Shown piece by piece: positions 1-8,555 of a stretch of DNA of 64,000 nucleotides. How positions within the stretch are numbered: the first letter of the stretch is position 1; each line of letters opens with the position of its first letter. Location: the NCBI GenBank assembly GCA_035274425.1, contig DATEOC010000018.1, positions 1 to 64,000 on the forward strand, given 5' to 3'. The translations under genes were made by a program, and so were the position numbers. Below the pieces are notes generated by a model that saw nothing but the letters and a program-made list of their open reading frames with translations, did not search any database and was not told the origin of the DNA. Origin of the DNA: JADMIH01 sp035274425. Its GTDB lineage: Bacteria; Chloroflexota; Chloroflexia; QHBQ01; JADMIH01.

Positions 1-25
1 GACCCCCAACCCCCAACCCCCGACC
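1..25. repeat. Heptamer-periodic C-rich tract
   Basis: The window opens with units of seven bases of the form RACCCCC repeated three times. The same kind of tract appears at 54503-54614. It may be the edge of a longer spacer array that lies before the window. The reading frame of the following methyltransferase stays open through it, so it could also be translated. Confidence 0.6.
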
Positions 26-69
26 TGGAACAGCGCTTATCTGAGGCAATCGCGCCCTGGCTTTCGCAT

Positions 70-873
70 ATGACCTGGCGCAAGGACTTCGCGGCGTGGC
101 GTGAGCGACGCATCTGGCAAGAGCTGCACCAGGGCGACAACCTTCGGGACGTGCGGCAGGCGCTCGGTGACCGCATCGCGGGCAAGGTCCTGCTTGACCT
201 GGGCGCGGGGATGGGTGGATTGTCGGTCGCGCTCATGCGCGAGCTTGGCCCGGCAGGGTTGCGCTTGCAGGCGCTCGACTACAACCCCGATTACTGTAAA
301 ATTGCTTCTCTGCGAGCGGAGCGGTACTCGCTGACGCTCCCTATCGTGGTAGGTGCCGGTGAGCACCTGCCATATCCCGCTGCGTCGTTCGATGTAGTAG
401 TGTGCATGGACGTGCTTGAGCATGTGGCCGACGCCCCGGCGGTGCTGAAAGCGATACATCGTGTGCTCAAGCCAGGCGGGATTTCTCTCACGACCATACC
501 AAACCGCCATGCGTTCCGCGACCCACATTACCATCTCCCCTTCATAAACTGGCTGCCTCGTCCGGCTGCCGAGCGAATAGTGAGGGTGGCCGGGCGGTCA
601 AAGGAGGGCGGGCCGTTGCAAGACCGCCAGGAGCTTTCCGAATTGAATACTTATAGCTGGGGTGGCTTCAAGCACGAGGCCGAGAGGGTGGGCTTCAAGG
701 TCCGCGACCAGGTGTATGCTCGCATCAGGTCCGGCGAGATACGGCAGCTTCGCGGTTGGAGGCGGCGCGTGTTGGGACTATTGAGCAAGGTGGGCCTCAC
801 CTCGCTAATTTATAGAGCATACAGGTATGGCTGGCAGGGCACCTACCAGATTATGCTCCAGAAACCGCATTGA
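70..873 (+). CDS. Class I SAM-dependent methyltransferase
   Basis: Predicted class I (Rossmann-fold) methyltransferase of 267 aa. The SAM-binding motif I is visible as LLDLGAGMGGLS around residues 41-53, followed by an acidic post-I region, a CMDVLEHV motif and the LKPGG loop typical of Methyltransf_11-type enzymes. The first ATG is at 70, but the frame is open to the window edge, so the true start could lie upstream, within or before the heptamer tract. The stop overlaps the TTG start of the next glycosyltransferase (TTGA). Its place at the head of a glycosyltransferase run suggests methylation of a sugar or lipid-linked glycan; the substrate is unknown. It is unlikely to be anything other than a methyltransferase. 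Confidence 0.85.
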   Translation: MTWRKDFAAWRERRIWQELHQGDNLRDVRQALGDRIAGKVLLDLGAGMGGLSVALMRELGPAGLRLQALDYNPDYCKIASLRAERYSLTLPIVVGAGEHLPYPAASFDVVVCMDVLEHVADAPAVLKAIHRVLKPGGISLTTIPNRHAFRDPHYHLPFINWLPRPAAERIVRVAGRSKEGGPLQDRQELSELNTYSWGGFKHEAERVGFKVRDQVYARIRSGEIRQLRGWRRRVLGLLSKVGLTSLIYRAYRYGWQGTYQIMLQKPH

Positions 874-2006
874 AGATTGCGCTGTACAACCTGACGACTA
901 CCACGCGCTGGGGCGGCGTGGAGACGTTTGTGTGGGAGGTCGCAGCTCAGATGGCGCAGCGCGGGCATAGCGTGGAGATATTTGGGGGGCGAGGTTCCGG
1001 TGAGCGTAGGCAAATAGCAGGAGTGCGCATCCGCCTCTTCCCGTACGTAGATAGAGACATCTGGCGCAAGGTCCCGCTCCTCGGCAGGCAGTACACACTT
1101 ACGAAGCTGCTTGAGCGGTTGAGCATGGCACCAGCGTCGCTCCCCGCCCTCTTGCGAGGTAAGTTCGACGTAGTGCATATCCAGAAGCCTTATGATCTGC
1201 CTGTGGGCGCGCTGGCGAAGCTGAGCGGCGCGAAGCTCCTCTTCGGCTGCCACGGTAAGGATTTCTGGCTGGGAGATAGGCGATTCGTGCGCTTTGCCGA
1301 CGGCTCGGTATCGGCCAGCCGTTACAACGCCTCGCAGGTGAAAGAGCGATACGGAATAGAGCCGGTAGTTGTCTACAATGGGGTGGACCTTGCTCGCTTC
1401 ACACCTGAAGATAAAGGTGACGCGACTATCCTCGCGAAGTACAATCTCCAGGAATCGACCCCCGAAGCGCCTGCTTTGCTCTACGCGGGTCGCCTTATAC
1501 GTTGGAAGGGAGTCGAGTACCTGTTGAAGGCCATGCCCCATATTCACCCTGGGAATACGAGGTTATGGATTGCGGGCGAAGGCACATACCGTGACATCCT
1601 GGAGAAGCTGGCGAGTGACCTGGGCATATCTGACCGCGTGACGTTTCTCGGCAAGGTAGAACAGGACGACCTGGCGGCGCTTTATCGATCGTGTGCGATG
1701 CTGGTGGCGACCTCGTTCGTCAATGAGACGTTTGGTATGGCCTTATGCGAGGCGATGGCTTGCGGGGCCGCTGTCGTCGCGAGCAGATTTGGTGGGTTCC
1801 GCGAGGTGGTGGTGGACGGTGTGACTGGCTTGATGGCCCGGCCCCAGGATCCGCTTGACCTGGCGGCGAAGATCAACACCCTACTGGCCGACCCGGAGAT
1901 GGTGAAGAGGATGGGTGCGGCTGGGCGCAAGCGGGTGCTGGACGAGTTTAGCTGGCAGGCGGTAGCTAATAGGCTGGAGGAGGTCTACAGGTGCCTCGCG
2001 CCTTGA
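870..2006 (+). CDS. GT4-type glycosyltransferase
   Basis: Predicted retaining glycosyltransferase of the GT-B fold (378 aa, normal length). The N-terminal half has the WGGVE glycine loop seen in GT4 acceptor domains. The C-terminal Glycos_transf_1 domain shows LLYAGRLIRWKG near residue 205, GEGTYRD, and the nucleotide-sugar EX7E motif in NETFGMALCEAMACG near residue 290. The TTG start at 870 overlaps the preceding stop, indicating translational coupling. It belongs to the polysaccharide cluster; donor and acceptor cannot be read from sequence. No signal peptide is seen, so it should act at the cytoplasmic face of the membrane. Confidence 0.88.
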   Translation: MKIALYNLTTTTRWGGVETFVWEVAAQMAQRGHSVEIFGGRGSGERRQIAGVRIRLFPYVDRDIWRKVPLLGRQYTLTKLLERLSMAPASLPALLRGKFDVVHIQKPYDLPVGALAKLSGAKLLFGCHGKDFWLGDRRFVRFADGSVSASRYNASQVKERYGIEPVVVYNGVDLARFTPEDKGDATILAKYNLQESTPEAPALLYAGRLIRWKGVEYLLKAMPHIHPGNTRLWIAGEGTYRDILEKLASDLGISDRVTFLGKVEQDDLAALYRSCAMLVATSFVNETFGMALCEAMACGAAVVASRFGGFREVVVDGVTGLMARPQDPLDLAAKINTLLADPEMVKRMGAAGRKRVLDEFSWQAVANRLEEVYRCLAP

Positions 2007-3328
2007 GACGGCGGCGTACCGGGGTAGGGTCATATCGTGCCGGAAGGTGGGATAAATCGCCCGGACGCTGGCGTCCTCCATCCGTAGAGGTGCGACTTGC
2101 TCGCCGGGCCTCGCGGCGTGCCACTCGACTGCTCTTCTATGTTGCCTACCCTATGCGCCTGGACCTCGGCGCGGCCAACGCGATACAGACATATAGCACA
2201 GTGCGGGAGCTAAAGCGAGTGCTGTCCGGCACGCAATTGGCGGTGCCGCGCTGGCTGCGCGAGCGTAGCGCCTTTGATGAGATCGGGGCGATGCACCTGC
2301 CGCGTCCTGCCATAAACAAGCTCTCGAGAATAATATCCTGGGCAGGTTGGTCATACATCGAGCGCACCCTTTATGCGTTGATGCTCGTTCTACTCTTAGT
2401 TCGTTGGAGGGTGAGGAGGAGGGGCTACCGGGTGCTGTACGTCAGAGACAGCGTATGTGCGGCGTGGCTCTCTCTATTGAAAGGTCTTCACGGCGCGAAG
2501 GTAATCTACGAGGTGCATGACCTTGAGGCCTCGCACCCAAGCAAAGCATCGAAATGGCCCAGACCCTTCTGGTCCCGTTTCCTGCCGTGGCTGGACCGCG
2601 CTGCACTCACGAGATCGGATAGACTGGTGTCGCTCACTGAAACGTTTAGACATTGGGTAGCTACCCAGCACCTGCATCCAGAATCTGAAGTAGTTGTAAT
2701 ACCTGATGCATTCGACCCTGCTCTATATTACCCGCAGGATAAGATGGGAGCGCGCGCGGTTCTCGGCCTCCCCACAGATGCGTATATCATAGGCTACGCG
2801 GGTCTTACATTCGCATACAGGCGACTCGATCTGCTGGTGGAGGCATTCGCATCTCTCACTAAAGCGTTCCCGGAGATGGTCCTGCTTCTTGTTGGAGGGC
2901 GACCCGATGAAGTAACGGAGCTACGGACTCTCTCGGAGAAGTTGGGCATAGAGCCTGACCGCCTGGTTATGCCAGGGCAGGTACCTCAGGACAGGACGGC
3001 GCTCTACCTGAACGCTTCTGACGTGCTTGTGATACCTGACACGGTGACGGCGATGACTGCGTCTCCACTCAAGCTTTTCGAGTACATGGCAACTGGAAAG
3101 CCAATCGTGTGCAAAGATATGCCTGCCTTACGTGAGATTTTGGATGACACATCGGCGCGCTTCTTCGAGTCGGGTGATGGAGAGGCATTGGCAGACGCCA
3201 TCAGTAGAATGAAGTTGCACCCTGACGAGTCTACGGAATTGGGTGCGGAGGCGTTAAGACGCTCGGCCTGTTATACTTACCAAGCACGCGCGCTGCAAAT
3301 AGTAGAGGTAGTCAAGAGTTGTCTGTGA
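1991..3328 (+). CDS. GT4-type glycosyltransferase
   Basis: Predicted GT-B glycosyltransferase of 445 aa from the longest frame (GTG 1991, overlapping the previous gene by 16 bases). The first 45 residues are strongly basic and look less conserved than the rest. The protein core begins at LLFYVAYPMRLDLGAANAIQ, so a GTG at 2089 is an alternative start. The C-terminal domain has the typical IIGYAGLTFAYRRLDLL, LLVGGRPDE and SPLKLFEYMATGKPIVC segments, the last containing the acidic sugar-nucleotide site. A hydrophobic stretch near residues 115-135 could associate with the membrane. It sits inside the surface-polysaccharide operon. The sugar is unknown. Confidence 0.82.
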   Translation: MPRALRRRRTGVGSYRAGRWDKSPGRWRPPSVEVRLARRASRRATRLLFYVAYPMRLDLGAANAIQTYSTVRELKRVLSGTQLAVPRWLRERSAFDEIGAMHLPRPAINKLSRIISWAGWSYIERTLYALMLVLLLVRWRVRRRGYRVLYVRDSVCAAWLSLLKGLHGAKVIYEVHDLEASHPSKASKWPRPFWSRFLPWLDRAALTRSDRLVSLTETFRHWVATQHLHPESEVVVIPDAFDPALYYPQDKMGARAVLGLPTDAYIIGYAGLTFAYRRLDLLVEAFASLTKAFPEMVLLLVGGRPDEVTELRTLSEKLGIEPDRLVMPGQVPQDRTALYLNASDVLVIPDTVTAMTASPLKLFEYMATGKPIVCKDMPALREILDDTSARFFESGDGEALADAISRMKLHPDESTELGAEALRRSACYTYQARALQIVEVVKSCL

Positions 3329-4755
3329 GTAGTGAACAGGTGGGGAAGCCAATCAAGAAGCGCTGGTGGCACGACCGTGCTCTGCTTGCCCTTGTGGCTC
3401 TCTTCGTTGCGTTGGCCCCTCTCGTCACGCACCGTATCTACGCCAGTGATGAAATCCAATATTTCGCCTATACACACTCGCTCTTCTTCGATGGCGACCT
3501 TGATTTCAGCAACCAATATCTACACTTCTACAACTCGGACCCGGTAAAGTTCAAGGACATTTACGAAGACCTCTACCTCAAGCACGAGCCTCTGACAGAC
3601 CTCCCCCTCAACGTCGCGCCTATAGGCACAGGGCTGATGTGGATGCCATCATTCGCTATAGCTCACCTGTTCGCGTCGGCGGCTCATGCGCTCGGTTTCA
3701 ATGTAGAGGCTACTGGCTACTCGGGTCCGTATATATTCGCTATCTGCATGACCTCCTATATCTTCGGCTGCATCGCGCTCCTCCTGTGTTATCACATAGC
3801 GAAGCGACTCTTCGGACGACGGGTATCAGCGATTGCTGTCGCGGTGATGTGGCTCGCTACCCCACTGATCTTCTATACCGTGATCGCGCCCCCCTGGTCG
3901 CACGCCACGTCCTTCCTGGCTGTGACCCTTTTCCTCTGGTACTGGATGCGGACTCGCCGAGACGAGGGAAGGGGACTAAGAGAGTGGGTGATCCTGGGAG
4001 CGCTTGCCGGGTTGATGATGCTTGTCCGGGAGCAAGATGCGCTCTTCCTGGTTGTGCCTCTGATCGAGGGAGTGGCAGCCCTGGCTTCGCGCTGGCATGA
4101 TGCCCCTGAGAGGTTACAGAGGGTGAGGCGTTGGTTCGTTGGCCTTCTCGCGATGGGGGTGGCGGCAGGCGTCGTTTTCATACCGCAGTTGGTCGCCTAC
4201 CAGGTTATTACGGGCCAACTTGGGCCGTCGAAGGTAGTGACCGGCAAGTTCACTTGGACCTCACCTAACGCGCTGAACGTGCTGTTCTCGCCGGAGCACG
4301 GGTTGATACCGTGGACGCCAATAATAGTGCTCTCCCTTGCCGGGTTGGTCTTATTGTGGCAGAGGGACCGCGTACTCACGCTGGCACTGGCTACGGCCTT
4401 CTTACTACAGGTCTATATCGCGGGGTCGTTTCTGACGTGGCAGAGCGCGGGGTCGTTCGGGCAAAGGCGGTTCATCAATAGCACGCTCATCTGGGTGCTG
4501 GGGTTCGCGATGCTGGTGTCGTGGGCGGTCTCGCGTGGCGTTCCGAAGTGGCTTATTGGAGGGGTCGCGGCGCTCTTTGTGGCGTGGAACGGGGGTCTGC
4601 TAATGCAATACGCTTTGTTGTGCTCGCCCCAGCGCCAGGGCCTCGATTGGGCAACGGTGCTGAAGGGACAGCTGGAGATACCCTTCAAAGCGACCAGCTT
4701 GCTGTGGGATTACCTGACCAACCGCGAGCGCTTCTACAGGCGCACCAGGTGTTGA
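3325..4755 (+). CDS. GT-C-type membrane glycosyltransferase (ArnT/PMT-like)
   Basis: Integral membrane protein of about 476 aa with roughly 10-12 hydrophobic segments. The first extracytoplasmic loop holds acidic residues (ASDEIQYFAYTHSLFFDGDLD), as in GT39/GT83 enzymes that use polyprenyl-phosphate sugars outside the membrane. A TTG at 3319 is possible, but the GTG at 3325 makes a classic 4-base GTGA overlap with the upstream stop and is preferred. It is the fourth gene of the polysaccharide cluster and would add a lipid-linked sugar to a glycan or protein on the outer face. Family membership is inferred from topology and the loop, not from a diagnostic motif. Confidence 0.75.
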   Translation: MSSEQVGKPIKKRWWHDRALLALVALFVALAPLVTHRIYASDEIQYFAYTHSLFFDGDLDFSNQYLHFYNSDPVKFKDIYEDLYLKHEPLTDLPLNVAPIGTGLMWMPSFAIAHLFASAAHALGFNVEATGYSGPYIFAICMTSYIFGCIALLLCYHIAKRLFGRRVSAIAVAVMWLATPLIFYTVIAPPWSHATSFLAVTLFLWYWMRTRRDEGRGLREWVILGALAGLMMLVREQDALFLVVPLIEGVAALASRWHDAPERLQRVRRWFVGLLAMGVAAGVVFIPQLVAYQVITGQLGPSKVVTGKFTWTSPNALNVLFSPEHGLIPWTPIIVLSLAGLVLLWQRDRVLTLALATAFLLQVYIAGSFLTWQSAGSFGQRRFINSTLIWVLGFAMLVSWAVSRGVPKWLIGGVAALFVAWNGGLLMQYALLCSPQRQGLDWATVLKGQLEIPFKATSLLWDYLTNRERFYRRTRC

Positions 4756-4815
4756 CGCCTACAAGATGCCGATGTTAGAATCGGCGGGTGTGAGATTCTG
4801 TGGTACAGCCATGTT

Positions 4816-4844
4816 GTAGGGGCGTGACGACGCCACGCCCCTAC
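4816..4844. repeat. Palindromic intergenic repeat (GTAGGGGCGTG type)
   Basis: An 11-bp inverted repeat, GTAGGGGCGTG facing CACGCCCCTAC with a 7-base centre, fills the short spacer between the GT-C gene and the next methyltransferase. It resembles the perfect palindrome at 56179-56204. There is no T tract after it, so it looks like a dispersed palindromic repeat more than an intrinsic terminator. Confidence 0.65.
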
Positions 4845-4893
4845 GGGCTACACACTCCATCATACTGATTGGGAAGTAGATTAGGAAGATGAT

Positions 4894-5982
4894 TTGATTT
4901 CTGAACGCTTGATTGCGTCGCTGGTATGTACTATGCCGGAGTGCCGCTCTGTTCATGGCTGCACCCGATTAGTGGAAACTGATGATACTGGCCTGAGATG
5001 CCCTTCGTGCGGCACGCATTACCCACGTCGTGCGGGTTACGTAGACCTCATGCTCGCGACAACCGAGGGTAATGTCCCTTCTGAGCAGTCCCACACATCG
5101 CTCTACGTCTCGCAGGAGAGCGAATTCGCGGAGACGTTGGACTATAAGCGGATAGGGATGCCGTTGCTGGGGGCTGGAGTGCGCCAGCGTGCCATCCGGC
5201 GCATGCTCCACCTGACGAAACAGGACCGGCTCGTCGAGTTGGGCTGCGGCAATGGCAAGTTCGTCTACTGGAACCGCAAGCAGGTAGATTGGGCGGTCGG
5301 GATTGACCCCGCGCCCCTCTTCGCGGTTGAGGCATTGGAAACGGTGGACCTCTGCCGCGCCGATGCTCGCACGCTCCCCTTTGAGGATGGCGCGTTCACG
5401 GCGGCTATGTCTATTGACGTTTTAGAGCATCTCCCCCTTGCCGATATAGAGGCGTATCTGCGAGAAGCACGCCGTGTGCTAGAAGTGGGTGGGCGGGTCT
5501 TCATCTATTCGAATACGCGGGAAGGGTCTCGCCTTGATTTTGCCGTGCGAGGGGCACGGCTGCTGTCGGCATGGCTTGGCAGGCGTGGACTGATTGATAA
5601 TAGCAGGGACACCCTCCGCAAATCGGACCATGTAAAGGCCCTCGCCACCTACCCAGAGCTTGAGGCCACCTTGCGACGTTGTGGCTTCCGGGTGCGTGAG
5701 GTGATCTTCTGGAACGGTCTATTCCAGAGCGCGATAGAGAATCTGCTTGTAAAGATAGCGGAGTCCGCCCTGCGCAGATTGAATAAAAAGGCCAAGAGCC
5801 CACAGGCTGAAGTAGGGGAGGATAAGGTACGCTCCAGAATGCGGGGGCGCATAGCGCGGCGTGGCGTAACGTATCGGGCTATGCGTCTGCTAACGGAGTT
5901 GATGTGGCTCGACCTGGCGCTATTCGGCAGGTGGCGGGCGGGTCCGTACTTCCTGCTGGCCGAGCGCGAGGACGCGGCTTGA
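4894..5982 (+). CDS. SAM-dependent methyltransferase with N-terminal zinc ribbon
   Basis: Protein of 362 aa combining an N-terminal Cys-rich segment (C12, C17, C23, C36 and C39, with CPSCG), resembling the Trm112p-like zinc ribbon of many sugar or quinone methyltransferases, with a class I methyltransferase domain (LVELGCGNGKF near residue 115; SIDVLEHL; VLEVGGRVF). The TTG start at 4894 is preceded by an AGGAAG-like ribosome site. The last codons contain the TTGA start of the next glycosyltransferase. The C-terminal 100 residues are basic with a hydrophobic patch and may be membrane-associated. Context suggests glycan methylation; the acceptor is unknown. Confidence 0.83.
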   Translation: MISERLIASLVCTMPECRSVHGCTRLVETDDTGLRCPSCGTHYPRRAGYVDLMLATTEGNVPSEQSHTSLYVSQESEFAETLDYKRIGMPLLGAGVRQRAIRRMLHLTKQDRLVELGCGNGKFVYWNRKQVDWAVGIDPAPLFAVEALETVDLCRADARTLPFEDGAFTAAMSIDVLEHLPLADIEAYLREARRVLEVGGRVFIYSNTREGSRLDFAVRGARLLSAWLGRRGLIDNSRDTLRKSDHVKALATYPELEATLRRCGFRVREVIFWNGLFQSAIENLLVKIAESALRRLNKKAKSPQAEVGEDKVRSRMRGRIARRGVTYRAMRLLTELMWLDLALFGRWRAGPYFLLAEREDAA

Positions 5983-7169
5983 GAGTGCTCTACGTAGCTA
6001 GCGCCATCGAGGCTGACGGCTCTTCGGGCGGGGCTACCCACGTGTCCGAAGTAGCGTGTGGCCTCGGAAGATTGGGCCACGACGTTCGCGTCATCTCCAG
6101 GGCAAATAGCAAATCTACGAGCACGTTAGAGTGCGGCGTGCCACTTCGGGTATCGCTATGGCGCAAAGAATTGGCTCTGCTTGGGTTGAGGCAAGTTTCG
6201 CGGGAGATGCGCACCTTCAAGCCAGATGTGGTGATGGAGCGCTTCTACAACTTCGCGGGTGCGGGTGTGCTGGCCGCGCACCGGAGGCGCATCCCCACCT
6301 TGCTGGAAGTGAATGCACCAATGACCGACCCGCCTGGCAGCCTCAAGAGCCGCCTCGATAAAGTTGCACTGGGTGCGATGAGGCGTTGGGCCGTTCGCCA
6401 GGCGCGATGGAGCGCGGCCATAGTCACTCCGCTGGCGACGACCGTGCCTCCAGAAGTGCCACGGCGCAAGATACATGAGCTGCCCTGGGGCGCGAACGTT
6501 GAGCGGTTCGACCCGGCTATAAGGATGACACAGACACCAGAACTGGAAAGGCTAGCCAGTAAGCTGGGACTCAAGCGAGGCATGCCTGTCGTGGCATTCC
6601 TGGGGAGCTTCCGGGCGTGGCACGGTGCCAACCATTTCGCGGAGGCAGCGCGAAAGCTGTTGGAGGCGGGGGAGGAGGTGGCCTTTCTCGCAATCGGCGG
6701 TGGACCAGAGCTTGTGCCTCTTAAGGAGCGGGTTGATTCGTGGGGTCTGGAGCCTGGGCGCTTTGTCTTCACGGGCATTCAGCCGCACGAAGAGATACCT
6801 TATTTGCTAGCACTTGCCGATGTAGGTGTTGCCCCGTTCGACGTGGCAGCGCACGCACCTCTCACCACATTTGGTTTCTACTGGTCGCCTCTCAAGGTCT
6901 TCGAGTATATGGCGATGGCCCTCCCTGTGGTAACTATCGACATCCCGCCTCTCAACGATATAGTCAGGCGCGGCTGCGAGGGAGAATTATATCCCCCTGG
7001 AGACATTGAGGCTCTTGCCGCCGCGATCCGACGCCTCACCAACGACAGAGTGCTTCGCACCGCCGAAGGCTCGTCTGCTCGCGAGCGCGTCACAAAATAC
7101 TACAGCTGGCAGGCACATTGCCAGGCGCTCGACGCGCTGCTGAGGCATATCGTGAAACGTGATGCGTGA
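5979..7169 (+). CDS. GT4-type glycosyltransferase
   Basis: Predicted GT-B glycosyltransferase of 396 aa. A longer frame from GTG 5904 would overlap the upstream gene by about 80 bases; the TTG at 5979, overlapping the preceding stop as TTGA, leads directly into the expected first beta strand (LRVLYVASAIEADGSSGG) and is preferred. The C-terminal half shows VAFLGSFRAWHG, FLAIGGGPE and SPLKVFEYMAMALPVVT, the usual donor-binding signatures. Its final codons and stop lie inside a period-7 array (7151-7199), an odd feature shared by other genes in this window. Role: one step of surface glycan assembly; specificity unknown. Confidence 0.85.
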   Translation: MRVLYVASAIEADGSSGGATHVSEVACGLGRLGHDVRVISRANSKSTSTLECGVPLRVSLWRKELALLGLRQVSREMRTFKPDVVMERFYNFAGAGVLAAHRRRIPTLLEVNAPMTDPPGSLKSRLDKVALGAMRRWAVRQARWSAAIVTPLATTVPPEVPRRKIHELPWGANVERFDPAIRMTQTPELERLASKLGLKRGMPVVAFLGSFRAWHGANHFAEAARKLLEAGEEVAFLAIGGGPELVPLKERVDSWGLEPGRFVFTGIQPHEEIPYLLALADVGVAPFDVAAHAPLTTFGFYWSPLKVFEYMAMALPVVTIDIPPLNDIVRRGCEGELYPPGDIEALAAAIRRLTNDRVLRTAEGSSARERVTKYYSWQAHCQALDALLRHIVKRDA

Positions 7170-7199
7170 CTTGTGATGGCAAACTCAAAACTCAAAACC
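7151..7199. repeat. Period-7 array spanning a gene end and the next start
   Basis: Seven consecutive heptamers in one register, first of the form CGTGANN (three and a degenerate fourth), then CAAAACT-like (three). The array covers the stop codon of the upstream glycosyltransferase and the upstream candidate start codons of the next, so part of it is translated or lies in the ribosome-binding region. Confidence 0.7.
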
Positions 7200-8537
7200 A
7201 TGCCCTTGACCGAAGGGAAGGGTCAAAACTCAAGATTGAGCGTGTGGCTAATCACCGATGTGTTCCCGCCGGCGAGCGGGGGCAGCGGGTGGAGCACATA
7301 TTACCTCGGTAAGGCGCTTGTAGAGCGAGGCCATAGTGTGAGGGTAGTGCGCCCCAGGTATGGGGAATCCGTTGTCCGGCCCACGCGGCGTGTAGTAGAA
7401 TACGAAGGTCTCCCAGTCGAAGAAGTGTTGGTCCCGGCAGCCCCAAGCTGGGCGACTCGATTGGGTATGGGCAAGGCATGGGAGGAGCGGCGTGCCGTGC
7501 GATTGCTCACACGATATGTATCAGACGCCGCCATCAGAGGAGAAGTTGACATAATACACGGGCAGCATATAGTATCGGTTATAGCTTCGTCGCAGGCGGC
7601 TCGATTGGCGCGCAGGCAAGGCGGCAGGGTGCGAGCAGTCGGAACCGTGCGTGATTACTGGCCTCTTTGTCCGGTCAGCACTCGCCTCTTTACCAACTCA
7701 GATGGCTCATCATTCGAGTGCGAGGAATGTCACCGCCTCCCCGCTTATATGGAGTGTGTAGGGCAGAGCAAAGGGCGTAAAGTGTCGAGTCTTCCGGTGG
7801 CGCTGCTACGCTGGGTAAAGAGCGCTCGTGCTGGCCGTGCGCTAGGGCGCTGTGACGCTGTTATTGCTGTGAGCGATTATGTGCGGGGAGAGTTAGAGAG
7901 GAGTAAGCGCGTAAATGGCGGAAAGCTGGTTACTCTCCCCAACATGGTAGACCTTGCCAGTGTAGATAACGCTCTGCTCAGTAAATGGCCCCTGACCGAC
8001 ATTGCTCCTGGCGATAGATTTCTCCTATTTGTGGGAAAGTGGGACCTGAACAAGGGCGCGCAGATGCTGCCGGAAGTGGTAAAGCGATCAGGCATCAAGC
8101 TACCTGTGGTGCTGGCGGGAGAGGGACTGTTGCGGGACTTCATTCAGACCGAAGCCGCACAATTGGACCTGGACTTCCGCTTCTATGATTGGCTTGACAA
8201 CGATGCAGCAATCTTGCTTATGCGGCACGCCACCGCTCTACTCTTCCCTTCGGCGTGGCAGGAGCCTCTGAGTAGGGTGCTGCTGGAAGGGTGCGCGGCG
8301 GGGGCGGCTATCGTGGTGCTCGACACCGGGGGCACGAGGGATGTCATTTCGCATGGCGAGAGTGGCTGGCTCGCGCACGATATGAGCAGCTTCGCGGAAG
8401 GCATTCGTGCTGTGGTGGACAATGCCGAACTGAGCCAGGCTCTTAGAACCGGTGCGCGACATTGTGCTGAAGAGAAGTTCGCCTCCGACCACGTCTCTGC
8501 GCGGGTGGAGACATTATACAGGCGGTTGCTCGCTTGA
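7173..8537 (+). CDS. GT4-type glycosyltransferase
   Basis: Predicted GT-B glycosyltransferase, 454 aa from GTG 7173 (ATG 7176 is in frame). The first 21 codons are encoded by the period-7 array and adjoining low-complexity DNA. The conserved protein starts at SVWLITDVFPPASGGSGWS, so TTG 7236 is a credible true start. A CPVS...CEECHRLPAYMEC cluster near residue 165-195 may bind a metal or form a structural insert, as in some GT4 proteins. Donor-site motifs LLFVGKWDLNKG, LAGEG and SAWQEPLSRVLLEGCAAG are present. It continues the polysaccharide operon. Confidence 0.85.
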   Translation: MMANSKLKTMPLTEGKGQNSRLSVWLITDVFPPASGGSGWSTYYLGKALVERGHSVRVVRPRYGESVVRPTRRVVEYEGLPVEEVLVPAAPSWATRLGMGKAWEERRAVRLLTRYVSDAAIRGEVDIIHGQHIVSVIASSQAARLARRQGGRVRAVGTVRDYWPLCPVSTRLFTNSDGSSFECEECHRLPAYMECVGQSKGRKVSSLPVALLRWVKSARAGRALGRCDAVIAVSDYVRGELERSKRVNGGKLVTLPNMVDLASVDNALLSKWPLTDIAPGDRFLLFVGKWDLNKGAQMLPEVVKRSGIKLPVVLAGEGLLRDFIQTEAAQLDLDFRFYDWLDNDAAILLMRHATALLFPSAWQEPLSRVLLEGCAAGAAIVVLDTGGTRDVISHGESGWLAHDMSSFAEGIRAVVDNAELSQALRTGARHCAEEKFASDHVSARVETLYRRLLA

Positions 8538-8555
8538 AGCTGGATTTCCTGGGCT

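Noticed and set aside
843..1547. Long open frame (234 codons) on the - strand
   Set aside because: It overlaps a well-supported GT4 gene and reads as low-information antisense sequence.
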